DNA of 64,000 bases from Xanthobacter sp. YC-JY1 (GTDB lineage Bacteria > Pseudomonadota > Alphaproteobacteria > Rhizobiales > Xanthobacteraceae): positions 4,945,001 through 5,009,000 of the forward strand of contig NZ_CP032674.1 in the NCBI RefSeq assembly GCF_021730305.1, written 5' to 3'. The notes under the pieces are model-generated. The model made no database searches and was not told where the DNA came from. It saw nothing but the letters and a program-made list of their open reading frames with translations. Within the stretch, counting starts at the first letter, position 1, and the number at the start of each line of letters is the position of its first letter. A program made the position numbers and the translations under genes. Shown here piece after piece: positions 55,623-64,000 of this stretch.

Positions 55623-58061
55623 TCACACCGCCTTCAGGTGCCGCAGCGGCCGGCCCGACGATATGCCCTGGGCGGCGGCGATGATGGCGGCGGTGTCTAG
55701 GCCGTAATGGGCGTAGAGGTCGGCCAGCGTTCCGGTCTGGCCGAAATGCTCCACCCCCAGCGCCCGCACCCGGTGGCCGGCCACCGCGCCGAGCCAACCC
55801 AGCGTCGCGGGATGCCCGTCGATGACGGTGACGAGCCCGCAATGGCGCGGCAAGGGCGACAGCAGCCGCTCCACATGGCTCTGCGCCCCGGCAAAGCCGC
55901 GCTCGCGGGCGCGGGCGGCAGCGGTCCAGCCAGCGTTGAGGCGATCGGCGGAGGTGACGGCGAGGAGCCCCACGTCGCGCCGGTCCTCGGCGATGAGGGC
56001 CACCGCATCGATGGCCTCGGGCGTCACCGCGCCCTGCACGGCGATCACCACGTCGCAATTGGGGCCGGGCTCGCGCAGCCAATAGGCGCCATCCACGATG
56101 GCGCGCTTCTGCGCATCGCTGAAGACGCGCTTCGGCTGCTCCAGCGGGCGGGTGGAGAGGCGGAAATAGACCGAGCCGCCGGTCTCGTCGCGCAGCCAGT
56201 TGCGCTCGTCGGCGGCGCCTTCGCCGTCCCGCTGCACATAGTCGAACGCGAATTCCATCAGCACCGCCAGCTCGTCCACGAAGGCCGGCTCGAAGGCGGC
56301 GAGGCCATCCTGCGCCATGCCGATGAGCGGAGTGGCGATGGACTGATGCGCCCCGCCCTCGGGGGCGAGGGTGATGCCGGAGGGCGTCGCGACGAGGATG
56401 AAGCGGGCATCCTGGTAGCAGGCATAGTTCAGCGCATCGAGCCCGCGGCAGATGAAGGGGTCATAGAGCGTGCCCACCGGGACAAGGCGGGCGCCGAACA
56501 GGGAATGGGAAAGGCCGAAGGCGGAGAGCGTCAGGAACAGGTTCATCTCGGCGATGCCGAGTTCCATGTGCTGGCCCTTGGGCGAGAACTCCCAGGCGAA
56601 GGTGGAGGGGATGCGCTCGCGCCGGAACACGTCGGCCAGCGCCTCATGGGCGAACAGGCCGCGCCGGTTCACCCACGGCCCGAGATTGGTGGAGACGGTC
56701 ACATCCGGCGAGGTGGTGACGATGCGGTCCGCAAGCGGGCTCTCGCCCTTGGCGAGGTCCTGCAGGATGAGGCCGAAGCCGGCCTGGGTGGAAATGCTGG
56801 GATTGGGCGGCGGGGCGAGCGCCGGCACCTTGAGCGCCGGGTCGGCATAGCGGCGCGGGCCGCCCTGCGCGAAGGGCACGCGATCAAGGAAGGCGCGCAG
56901 CTCGCCTTCCGGGCGCTTCAGCCCCTCGAAGGGCTCCCACTCGCGGCCAGAGCCCACGTTCATGGACGCGCGCAGCGCCTCCATCTGGGTCGGGGTCATA
57001 AGGCCGGCGTGGTTGTCCTTGTGGCCGGCCAGCGGCAGGCCGAAGCCCTTCACCGTGTAGCAGAGGAAGGCCACCGGCCGGTCGTGATCGATGGCATCGA
57101 AGGCGGCGATGAGGGAGGCGATGTCGTGGCCGCCGAGATTGGTCATGAGCGCGGAGAGCTCGGCGTCCGAGCGGCGGGCGATGAGGGCGGAGACCTCGCC
57201 CTGGTCGCCGAGGTCGTCCATCAGGCGCTTGCGCCAGGCAGCACCGCCCTGGAAGGTGAGCGCGGAATATTCGGCGTTGGGGCAGGTGTCGATCCAACGC
57301 TTCAGCGCCTCCCCGCCCGGCTCGGCGAAGGCGGCCTGCTGCAGGGTGCCGTACTTCAAGACGACCACCTGCCAGCCCATGGCCTCGAAGATCCCGGTGA
57401 AGCGCTCGTAGAGGCCTTCGCGCACCACGCCGTCGAGGCTCTGGCGGTTGTAGTCGATGATCCACCAGGTGTTGCGCACCTCGTGCTTCCAGCCCTCCAG
57501 AAGCGCCTCGAAGACGTTGCCTTCGTCCAGTTCCGCATCGCCCACGAGGGCGATCATTCGCCCCTTGGGGCGGCCGCCGGCGAGGCCGTGGGCGTGGACG
57601 TAATCCTGCGCGAGGCTGGCGAACAACGTCTGCGCGACGCCGAGGCCCACCGAGCCGGTGGAGAAGTCCACGTCATCGGCATCCTTGGTGCGCGAAGGGT
57701 AGGACTGCGCGCCCTTGAAGCCGCGGAAATTCTCCAGCCGCTCCCGGCTCTGGCGGCCGAACAGATACTGGATGGCGTGGAAGATGGGGCTGGCGTGGGG
57801 CTTCACCGCCACCCGGTCCTCGGGGCGCAGCACATGGAAATAGAGCGCGCACATGATGGCGGCCAGCGAAGCCGAGGAGGCCTGGTGGCCGCCGACCTTC
57901 AGGCCGTCGGTGCCGGGCCGCAGGTGATTGGCGCTGTGGATCATCCAGCTCGCCAGCCACAGCACCTTCTTCTCCAGCTCGGCCAAAACCGCGAGATCGG
58001 CGGCCGAAGGCGGGGCGAGCGGGGGCCGGGGGGCGGGAGCGGCGGAACGGGGGGAGGCCAT
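55623..58061 (-). CDS. AceE/MdeB-like homodimeric 2-oxoacid dehydrogenase E1 (transketolase fold)
   Basis: 812 residues. N-terminal TPP domain with SANHLRPGTDGLKVGGHQAS and GDAELDEGNVFEALLEGWKH (TPP-binding GDxE...N), WWIIDYNRQSLDG; middle pyrimidine domain GQHMELGIAEMNLFLTLSAF; C-terminal domain HFGQTGTLADLYAHYG. Homologues are pyruvate dehydrogenase E1 (AceE) and 2-oxobutyrate E1 (MdeB). Stand-alone here, without E2 or E3. Divergent from an Lrp regulator across 174 bases, so an amino-acid-derived 2-oxoacid is a plausible substrate. Confidence 0.88.
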   Translation of the reverse strand: MASPRSAAPAPRPPLAPPSAADLAVLAELEKKVLWLASWMIHSANHLRPGTDGLKVGGHQASSASLAAIMCALYFHVLRPEDRVAVKPHASPIFHAIQYLFGRQSRERLENFRGFKGAQSYPSRTKDADDVDFSTGSVGLGVAQTLFASLAQDYVHAHGLAGGRPKGRMIALVGDAELDEGNVFEALLEGWKHEVRNTWWIIDYNRQSLDGVVREGLYERFTGIFEAMGWQVVVLKYGTLQQAAFAEPGGEALKRWIDTCPNAEYSALTFQGGAAWRKRLMDDLGDQGEVSALIARRSDAELSALMTNLGGHDIASLIAAFDAIDHDRPVAFLCYTVKGFGLPLAGHKDNHAGLMTPTQMEALRASMNVGSGREWEPFEGLKRPEGELRAFLDRVPFAQGGPRRYADPALKVPALAPPPNPSISTQAGFGLILQDLAKGESPLADRIVTTSPDVTVSTNLGPWVNRRGLFAHEALADVFRRERIPSTFAWEFSPKGQHMELGIAEMNLFLTLSAFGLSHSLFGARLVPVGTLYDPFICRGLDALNYACYQDARFILVATPSGITLAPEGGAHQSIATPLIGMAQDGLAAFEPAFVDELAVLMEFAFDYVQRDGEGAADERNWLRDETGGSVYFRLSTRPLEQPKRVFSDAQKRAIVDGAYWLREPGPNCDVVIAVQGAVTPEAIDAVALIAEDRRDVGLLAVTSADRLNAGWTAAARARERGFAGAQSHVERLLSPLPRHCGLVTVIDGHPATLGWLGAVAGHRVRALGVEHFGQTGTLADLYAHYGLDTAAIIAAAQGISSGRPLRHLKAV

Positions 58062-58235
58062 AGCGTTTCCTCGGCGCGTTGATATTCGGCGGTTTCTTCT
58101 TCAGCCGGCGGGCCGGGAGCACCCGCGGCAACCCGATTGTAGCGTGGGCGGAGCGGCGTTTCCGGTCGAATCGGCCTTACCTTGCCACGACCTGAGCCAT
58201 AAAATGCCGCGCAACGCAGCCAACGGAGCAGGATC

Positions 58236-58697
58236 ATGCGCCTCGACGCCATCGACCGGAAGATCCTCGCCGTCCTGCAGGCGGATGGGCGCAAGAGCAT
58301 CGCGGAACTGTCCGGCGAGGTGGGGCTTTCCCCCTCGCCGTGCCTGCGGCGGGTGAAGGCGCTGGAGGAGGCGGGGCTTATCTCGCGCTATGCGGCGGTG
58401 CTGGACCAGCGCAAGGCCGGCCTGCCGGTGAGCGTGTTCGTCTCCATCAAGCTGGAGCGCCAGCAGGAGGAGGCACTGGATGCGTTCTCCGCCGCCATAC
58501 GGGGCTGGCCGGAGGTGCTGGAATGCTATCTGATGACCGGCCCGCGCGATTACCTTTTACGGGTGGTGGCGGCCGATCTCGACGCCTATGAGCGCTTCCT
58601 GAAGGAAAAGCTCACGCGGCTCGACGGCATCGCCTCCATCGAAAGCTCCTTCGCGCTGGAACAGGTGAAATATTCCCACGTCCTGCCGCTGCCGTGA
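58236..58697 (+). CDS. Lrp/AsnC-family regulator
   Basis: 153 residues. HTH MRLDAIDRKILAVLQADGRK, LSGEVGLSPSPCLRRVKALE, then the RAM effector domain with VLECYLMTGPRDYLLRVVA. The divergent E1 gene is its likely target, with an amino acid as effector. Ends 26 bases before the DUF72 gene. Confidence 0.95.
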   Translation: MRLDAIDRKILAVLQADGRKSIAELSGEVGLSPSPCLRRVKALEEAGLISRYAAVLDQRKAGLPVSVFVSIKLERQQEEALDAFSAAIRGWPEVLECYLMTGPRDYLLRVVAADLDAYERFLKEKLTRLDGIASIESSFALEQVKYSHVLPLP

Positions 58698-58722
58698 CGG
58701 CCGGATGCGCAAGGAGGAAGCG

Positions 58723-59532
58723 ATGGCCATACGCGTCGGCATCGGCGGCTGGACGTTCGAGCCGTGGCGCGGCGTCTTCTATCCGGAAGGCCTGCCCCAC
58801 GCGAAGGAGCTGCCCCACGCGGCTTCCCTGCTGAAGACCATCGAGATCAACGGCACCTTCTATCGCACGCCCTCCGCCAAATCCTGCGCCGACTGGGCGC
58901 GGCAGGTGCCGGACGGCTTCGTGTTCGCGCTCAAGGCGACGCGCTACGTCACCCAGCGCCGCGTGCTGGCGGAGGCGGGGGAGAGCGTCGGCAAGTTCAT
59001 CACCAGCGGCATCGTCGAGATGGGCGACCGGCTCGGCCCCATCAACTGGCAGTTCGCGGCGACGAAAGCCTTCGATCCGGACGACATGGCCGCCTTCATG
59101 GCGCTGCTGCCGAAGGCACACGAAGGCGTCGCCCTGCGCCACGCGCTGGAGGTGCGGCACCCCTCCTTCGTCGTGCCCGAATTCGTCGAGCTGGCACGGA
59201 AGCACGGCGTCGCCATCGTCTTCGCCGATCATGAGACCTATCCTGCCATCGCCGACCTGACGGCGGACTTCACCTATGCCCGCCTCCAGCAGACCGCCGA
59301 GGAGATCGAGACCGGCTATAAGGCCGCCGACCTCGCGCGCTGGGCCAAGGCAGCGAAAGACTGGGAGATCGGCAAGGTGCCCGAGGGCCTGCCGCAGGCG
59401 GGGACGCCAGCCAAGGCCGCGAAGGGCAAGAAGGCCGACACGCGCGATGTCTTCCTCTACCTCATCGGCGGTGCGAAAGTGCGCAACCCGGCGGGCGCCA
59501 TCGCCCTGCAGCGGGAGGTGGACGGCAGGTGA
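58723..59532 (+). CDS. DUF72 family protein (YecE-like)
   Basis: 269 residues from ATG 58723, with AAGGAGG at 58711-58717. TIM-barrel DUF72 features: RVGIGGWTFEPWRGVFYPEG, EINGTFYRTPS, FVFALKATRYVTQ, LGPINWQFAATKAFD and EVRHPSFV. Biochemical role of DUF72 is unknown. Cytoplasmic. A Lys-rich insert (AKAAKGKKADTR) sits near residue 245. Confidence 0.9.
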   Translation: MAIRVGIGGWTFEPWRGVFYPEGLPHAKELPHAASLLKTIEINGTFYRTPSAKSCADWARQVPDGFVFALKATRYVTQRRVLAEAGESVGKFITSGIVEMGDRLGPINWQFAATKAFDPDDMAAFMALLPKAHEGVALRHALEVRHPSFVVPEFVELARKHGVAIVFADHETYPAIADLTADFTYARLQQTAEEIETGYKAADLARWAKAAKDWEIGKVPEGLPQAGTPAKAAKGKKADTRDVFLYLIGGAKVRNPAGAIALQREVDGR

Positions 59533-59669
59533 ACAGCCGTTGACCTCAATCAACGCCAGGCGTGTGCGCTGCGGTAAAGTGTTGACACAGAGACGGTTCC
59601 CGACGCCCCGCGGGAGTGCCATTCTCGATCGGCATCGCGGGGGCGTGCCAGCCCCCTGAAGGTGTCCTC

Positions 59670-60707
59670 ATGAAGCGCTCCCTTGCCATCCTCGCCGTCA
59701 TCGTCGCCCTCGCGGCCGCAGGCGGCGCCGGGGCGTGGTATCTCGCGCACCGCAGCCGCGCTCTGCCCCCCGGATTCGCCGAAGGCAACGGGCGCATCGA
59801 GGCCACCGAGGTTGACGTGGCCACCAAGGCCGCCGGCCGCCTGCTGGACGTGCTCGCCGAGGAAGGCGACTTCATCAAGCAGGGGCAGGTCATCGCGCAC
59901 ATCGACGTCTCGGACCTCGAGGCGGCCCTTCGCACGGCGGACGCGCAGGCGGCGCAGGCGCGCCAGTCCCGCGACACCGCCTTCCATGTGGTGGAGCAGC
60001 GCAAGGGCGAGCTGGACCTCGCCACCAAGGAGCTGGAGCGGCAGGAGACGCTGGTCGCCAAGGGCTTCGCCACCGAGCAGAAGGTGGACCAGTATCGCAC
60101 CACCAAGCTCACCGCCGCCGCCGCGCTCGCCGCCGCCCAGTCGAGCCTTGCGGCGAGCGAGAGCGCCATCCGCGCGGCGGAAGCCGAGGTGGACCGCCTG
60201 AAGCGCCTCGTGGCCGACGGCACCCTCATCGCCCCCAAGTCCGGCCGGGTCATCTACCGGCTCGCGGAGCCGGGCGAGGTGCTGGGCGCGGGCGGCAAGG
60301 TGCTGACCTTCATCGACCTCTCCGACGTCTACATGACCATCTTCCTGCCCGCCGCCGACGCCGGACGCATCGGGGTCGGCACGCCGGCGCGCCTGCTGCT
60401 GGAGCCCCTGCCCGACCGGGCGGTGCCGGCCGCCGTCTCCTTCGTGTCGGCCCGCGCCCAGTTCACCCCCAAGCAGGTGGAGACCCAGCGCGAGCGCGAC
60501 CGCATGATGTTCCGCGTCAAGCTCCGCGTCGCCCGGCCGCTGGTGGAGAAGTATCTGGAGCAGGTAAAGACCGGCGTCACCGGCGTCGGCTATGTGCGGC
60601 TCGATCCCGCCGCCCAATGGCCCGCCTGGCTCGATTCCGACCTCGTGCAGGAATTCGGCGAGCCCGGAAAGGACGCCGGAGCGAAGGATACGGGAGCAAA
60701 GAAGTGA
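59670..60707 (+). CDS. HlyD-family membrane fusion protein
   Basis: 345 residues from ATG 59670 (GGTGTCC upstream). One N-terminal membrane anchor (SLAILAVIVALAAAGGAGAW), a lipoyl half-motif with GRIEATEVDVATKAAGRLLD, a long alpha hairpin (about 75-190) and the second lipoyl half GTLIAPKSGRVIYRLAEPGE. Bridges an inner-membrane ABC exporter to the outer-membrane channel. Its stop overlaps the start of the ABC gene (GTGA at 60704-60707). Confidence 0.93.
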   Translation: MKRSLAILAVIVALAAAGGAGAWYLAHRSRALPPGFAEGNGRIEATEVDVATKAAGRLLDVLAEEGDFIKQGQVIAHIDVSDLEAALRTADAQAAQARQSRDTAFHVVEQRKGELDLATKELERQETLVAKGFATEQKVDQYRTTKLTAAAALAAAQSSLAASESAIRAAEAEVDRLKRLVADGTLIAPKSGRVIYRLAEPGEVLGAGGKVLTFIDLSDVYMTIFLPAADAGRIGVGTPARLLLEPLPDRAVPAAVSFVSARAQFTPKQVETQRERDRMMFRVKLRVARPLVEKYLEQVKTGVTGVGYVRLDPAAQWPAWLDSDLVQEFGEPGKDAGAKDTGAKK

Positions 60708-63433
60708 GCGAGGCCGCTCCGGCGGCACGCCCGGACGCCGTCCGGCTCTCCGGCATCCGCCACGCCTATGGCCGGACGCAGGCGGTGGACGGGGTGGACC
60801 TCGCCATCGAGGAAGGTTCCGCCGTCGCCCTCGTCGGGCCGGACGGGGTGGGCAAGTCCACTCTCCTCGGCCTCATCGCCGGGGCAAAGCGCATCCAAAA
60901 GGGCGGGGTCGAGGTGCTGGGCGCGGACTTCGCGTCGCGCAAGGCGCGGGAAGAAGCCCAGCCGCGCATCGCCTTCATGCCGCAGGGGCTGGGGCGCAAC
61001 CTCTATCCCAACCTCTCGGTGGCCGAGAACATTGCCTTCTTCGCCCGCCTGTTCGGCGAGGATGCGGCGACCAAGGGTGCCCGCGTCGCCCCGCTGCTCG
61101 CCGCCACCGGGCTCGACCCCTTCGCCGACCGGCTCATGCGCAAGCTCTCGGGCGGCATGAAGCAGAAGCTCGGCCTGTGCTGCGCGCTGGTGCATGACCC
61201 TGACCTGCTGCTGCTGGACGAGCCGACTACCGGCGTCGATCCCCTCTCCCGCCGCCAGTTCTGGGACTTCGTCGACACCATCCGCGCCGACCGGCCGCAC
61301 CTGACCCTCCTCGTCGCCACTGCCGACATGGAGGAGGCCGCCCGCTTCGGCCGCGTGGTGCTCATGGACCAGGGCCGCATCCTCGCCGACGGCAGCCCGG
61401 CCGAGCACCTGGCCCGCACCGGCCAGCCGACGCTGGAGCGCGCCTTCATCGCTTTGCTCCCAGAAGGCCAGCGCGGCGACGGCGAAGCCGCGCTCCCGGT
61501 GGCGGCCATCCCGGCCGATGCGCCGGTGGCCATCGAATCCCGCGGCCTCACCCGTCGCTTCGGCGATTTCGTGGCGGTGGACGATGTGAGCTTCACCATC
61601 CGCCGCGGCGAGATCTTCGGCTTCCTCGGCTCCAACGGCTGCGGCAAGTCCACCACCATGAAGATGCTCACCGGCCTTCTGCCGGCGAGTTCCGGCGAGG
61701 CGCTCCTGTTCGGCGTGCCGGTGGACCCGAAGGACATCGAGACCCGCCGCCGCGTCGGCTACATGTCGCAGGCCTTCTCGCTCTATGGCGAGCTCACCGT
61801 GCGGCAGAATCTGGAGCTGCACGCCCGCCTGTTCTCCCTGCCCGAGGAAGCGGCGGCCAAGCGCATCGCCGATCTCGTCGCCACCTTCGACTTGAAGGAC
61901 CATTTCGACGCCCTTTCGGACGGCCTGCCCCTCGGCGTGCGCCAGCGCCTGTCGCTGGCGGTGGCGGTGCTGCACGAGCCGGAGGTGCTGATCCTCGACG
62001 AGCCCACCTCCGGCGTCGATCCGGTGGCCCGGGACGGTTTCTGGGACCATCTCCAGCGGCTGTCGCGGGACGAGGGCGTCACCATCTTCGTCTCCACCCA
62101 TTTCATGGGCGAGGCGGAGCGCTGCGACCGCATCTCCTTCATGCATGCCGGCCGCGTCATCGCCACCGGCACGCCGCAGGCCCTGAAAGAGGCGCAGCAC
62201 GCAACGAGCCTGGAAGAGGCGTTCGTCGCCTATATGGAGATGGGTGGCCGCGCCGCGGGCACCGAGGCCCGCCTGCCCCCGCCCCTGCCACGGCCCGCCG
62301 GGCGGCCCTCCGCCTTCTCCCCCCGCCGCCTCGCCGCCTATGCCTGGCGCGAGACGCTGGAGCTGAAGCGCGATCCGGTGCGCCTCGCCTTCGCGCTGCT
62401 CGGCACGGCCTTCCTGATGATCATCTTCGGCTACGGCATCACGCTGGACGTGGACCGCCTGCGCTTCGCCGTGCTCGACCGCGACCAGACGCCGGAAAGC
62501 CGCGCCTATATCGACGGCTTCGCCCACTCCACCTATTTCCGCATCCAGCCGCCGCTGACCTCGCCCGACGACCTCGACCGGCGGCTGAAATCCAACGCCA
62601 TCGCCTTCGCCATAGAGCTGCCGCCGAGCTTCGGTGCCGATCTGCGCTCCGGCCGGCAGACGGAGGTGCTCGTGACCATCGACGGCGCCATGCCGTTCCG
62701 CGCCGAGACCATCAAAGGCTATGTGGAGGCGGTACACACCCTCTTCCTCGCCGATGCGGCGCAGGCGGCCGGGCGCGCCTATTCCGCCTTCGCGGGGCTG
62801 GAGATGCGCTACCGCTACAACCAGTCCTTCCGCAGCCTCGACGCCATGGTGCCGGCCAACATCGCGCTGATGCTCATCTTCATCCCGGCCATCCTCACCG
62901 CGCTCGGGGTGGTGACGGAGAAGGAGCTGGGCTCCATCACCAATCTCTACGTCACCCCGGTGACGAAGCTGGAATTCCTGCTCGGCAAGCAGGCGCCCTA
63001 TGTGGGGGTGGCGCTGTTCAATTTCGTCGTCATGGTGCTGATGGCGCTGTTCCTGTTCGGGGTGCCGCTGAAGGGCTCGTTCCTGGGCCTGGCGCTCGGG
63101 GCCTTCGCCTATGTGCTGGCGACGACCGCCATCGGGCTCGTCTCCTCCACCCTCACCAACACCCAGGTGGCGGCGCTGTTCGGCACGGCCATCGGCACCA
63201 TGATGCCCGCGACGCAATTCTCCGGCATGCTTCAGCCGGTGACCTCGCTGGAGGGCGGGGGATGGGTGCTCGGCACCTTCTTTCCCACCACCTATTTCAT
63301 GCGGGTGAGCGTGGGCGCCTTCACCAAGGGGCTGAGCTTCACCGAGCTGCTGCCTTTCATCATGGCCACCGCCGCCTTCTGGCCGGCGCTACTCGCCATC
63401 GCCTTCCTCATCCTTCGCAAGCAGGAGACCTGA
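60704..63433 (+). CDS. RbbA-like ABC transporter fusion (two ATPase domains plus permease)
   Basis: 909 residues from GTG 60704. First ATPase: Walker A VGPDGVGKSTLL, signature LSGGMKQKLGL, Walker B LLLLDEPTTGVD. Second ATPase: GSNGCGKSTTMKML, LPLGVRQRLSLAVAV (signature changed to LPLGV), LILDEPTSGVD. ABC2-type permease from about 560 with six helices and ALGVVTEKELGSITNLYVTP. Same architecture as RbbA/YhiH, encoded between HlyD and a second permease. Probably exports a drug or lipid-like compound. Confidence 0.92.
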   Translation: MSEAAPAARPDAVRLSGIRHAYGRTQAVDGVDLAIEEGSAVALVGPDGVGKSTLLGLIAGAKRIQKGGVEVLGADFASRKAREEAQPRIAFMPQGLGRNLYPNLSVAENIAFFARLFGEDAATKGARVAPLLAATGLDPFADRLMRKLSGGMKQKLGLCCALVHDPDLLLLDEPTTGVDPLSRRQFWDFVDTIRADRPHLTLLVATADMEEAARFGRVVLMDQGRILADGSPAEHLARTGQPTLERAFIALLPEGQRGDGEAALPVAAIPADAPVAIESRGLTRRFGDFVAVDDVSFTIRRGEIFGFLGSNGCGKSTTMKMLTGLLPASSGEALLFGVPVDPKDIETRRRVGYMSQAFSLYGELTVRQNLELHARLFSLPEEAAAKRIADLVATFDLKDHFDALSDGLPLGVRQRLSLAVAVLHEPEVLILDEPTSGVDPVARDGFWDHLQRLSRDEGVTIFVSTHFMGEAERCDRISFMHAGRVIATGTPQALKEAQHATSLEEAFVAYMEMGGRAAGTEARLPPPLPRPAGRPSAFSPRRLAAYAWRETLELKRDPVRLAFALLGTAFLMIIFGYGITLDVDRLRFAVLDRDQTPESRAYIDGFAHSTYFRIQPPLTSPDDLDRRLKSNAIAFAIELPPSFGADLRSGRQTEVLVTIDGAMPFRAETIKGYVEAVHTLFLADAAQAAGRAYSAFAGLEMRYRYNQSFRSLDAMVPANIALMLIFIPAILTALGVVTEKELGSITNLYVTPVTKLEFLLGKQAPYVGVALFNFVVMVLMALFLFGVPLKGSFLGLALGAFAYVLATTAIGLVSSTLTNTQVAALFGTAIGTMMPATQFSGMLQPVTSLEGGGWVLGTFFPTTYFMRVSVGAFTKGLSFTELLPFIMATAAFWPALLAIAFLILRKQET

Positions 63434-63434
63434 C

Positions 63435-64000
63435 ATGGCCGCGCCTGCTCCCTCCGCGAAAGCCGCCCCCCGGCGCCTGCCCCTCGGCAACGTGCGCTGG
63501 CTGGTGGGCAAGGAACTGCTCGGCCTGTGGCGCGACCGCGCCCTGCTCGTGCTGGTGGTCTACGCCTTCACCCTCGCCATCGTGCTGCAGGCGAATGGCA
63601 TGAAGCACGATCTCAACCGCGCCGCCGTGGCGGTGGTGGACGAGGACAATTCCGCCCTTTCCAACGCCATCCTCGACGCGCTGCTGCCGCCCTCCTTCCA
63701 GCGCCCGGTGCCCATCGCCCCGCAGGACGTGGACCCGATGATGGACGCGGCGCGCTACACCTTCGTGCTGAATTTCCCGCCAAACTTCCAGGCGGACGTG
63801 CTGGCCGGCCGCAGCCCCGAGGTGCAGCTGCTCATCGACGCCACGGCGCTGATGCAGGCCGGGCTCGGCGCCAACGACATCTCCGCCATCTTCCAGACCG
63901 AGGTGAACCGCTTCGTGCTGCGCCATTCCGAAGGGGTGGCGAGCCCGGTCAATCTCCAGATCCGCGCCGCCTTCAACCAGGGGCTGGAATCCTCCTGGTT
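63435..64000 (+). CDS. ABC-2 type permease, 5' part (YhhJ-like)
   Basis: ATG 63435, two bases after the RbbA stop; runs off the window edge after 188 codons. Starts with NVRWLVGKELLGLWRDRALL, a first helix VLVVYAFTLAIVLQA and a large periplasmic loop (VAVVDEDNSALSNAILDALL). Second permease of the HlyD-RbbA-YhhJ-type exporter. Confidence 0.92.
   Translation, partial: MAAPAPSAKAAPRRLPLGNVRWLVGKELLGLWRDRALLVLVVYAFTLAIVLQANGMKHDLNRAAVAVVDEDNSALSNAILDALLPPSFQRPVPIAPQDVDPMMDAARYTFVLNFPPNFQADVLAGRSPEVQLLIDATALMQAGLGANDISAIFQTEVNRFVLRHSEGVASPVNLQIRAAFNQGLESSW

Noticed and set aside
55707-58082. 791-residue plus-strand frame opposite the E1 gene
   Set aside because: Shadow of the E1 gene; no recognisable domain, while the minus strand carries TPP motifs.
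60590-63217. 875-residue open frame on the minus strand opposite the RbbA-like gene
   Set aside because: Low-complexity His/Arg/Gly/Glu composition typical of the antisense of GC-rich coding DNA; the plus strand has clear ABC motifs.

Overview
The window is a high-GC bacterial chromosome segment. Its families (tripartite tricarboxylate, TRAP and branched-chain-type uptake systems, a Ti-type TraA relaxase, NAD-linked formate-dehydrogenase-like subunits, IS3/IS5/IS110 elements) fit an alphaproteobacterium of the Hyphomicrobiales, perhaps near Xanthobacter. That placement is inference; no rRNA or marker gene is present.

Layout. 1-6.2 kb: gentisate-type aromatic catabolism (fumarylpyruvate hydrolase end, gentisate dioxygenase-like bicupin, 3-hydroxybenzoate 6-hydroxylase-like flavoprotein) followed by a TctCBA uptake system. 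6.2-7.2 kb: decayed IS3 transposase. 7.2-16.5 kb: catabolic cluster of unknown substrate with RutD- and RutC-like proteins, a LysR regulator, cupin, glutathione transferase, SMP-30 lactonase and a branched-chain-type ABC transporter in which the LivM and LivG genes look broken. 16.6-19.4 kb: metal/thiol stress block (Spy-like protein, ArsR, UPF0718 permease, small thioredoxin, OsmC). 19.6-20.3 kb: solo IS3 end beside a nuclease-like ORF. 20.4-27.6 kb: minus-strand operon for a CoA-activated dicarboxylate (CoA-transferase, two MaoC hydratases, CitE-type lyase, TRAP transporter, IclR regulator).

27.6-39.4 kb is a gene graveyard: pieces of an enoyl-CoA hydratase, IS3 and IS110 transposases, a DNA methyltransferase, a RepA-like ATPase and a tyrosine integrase, one complete IS3 element, and a large subtilase autotransporter whose signal peptide is split by an IS5-family element with a TA duplication. 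A second IS5-family copy ends in a CATCCT repeat.

39.4-48.5 kb is a phosphite (ptx) locus: ptxBCA transporter genes on the minus strand, with divergent ptxE (LysR) and ptxD (phosphite dehydrogenase with K76, R237, E266 and H292 in place). The transporter operon continues, with overlapping genes, into a NuoF-like diaphorase subunit and an FdsA-like molybdoenzyme that keeps the active-site Cys but lacks the His that follows it in formate dehydrogenases. This is the most interesting feature of the window: a possible NAD-linked molybdenum enzyme tied to reduced-phosphorus metabolism.

48.7-55.4 kb is a mobilization and integration module (TraC, TraD, candidate oriT, TraA relaxase, AlpA, Phd/VapC toxin-antitoxin, large serine recombinase) ending in tRNA-Ser(CGA), into which the recombinase frame reads. 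With no type IV secretion genes, the 28-55 kb stretch resembles a composite integrative mobilizable island carrying the ptx locus. From 55.6 kb the backbone resumes: an AceE/MdeB-like E1 with divergent Lrp, a DUF72 protein, and a HlyD-RbbA-permease export operon cut by the window edge.
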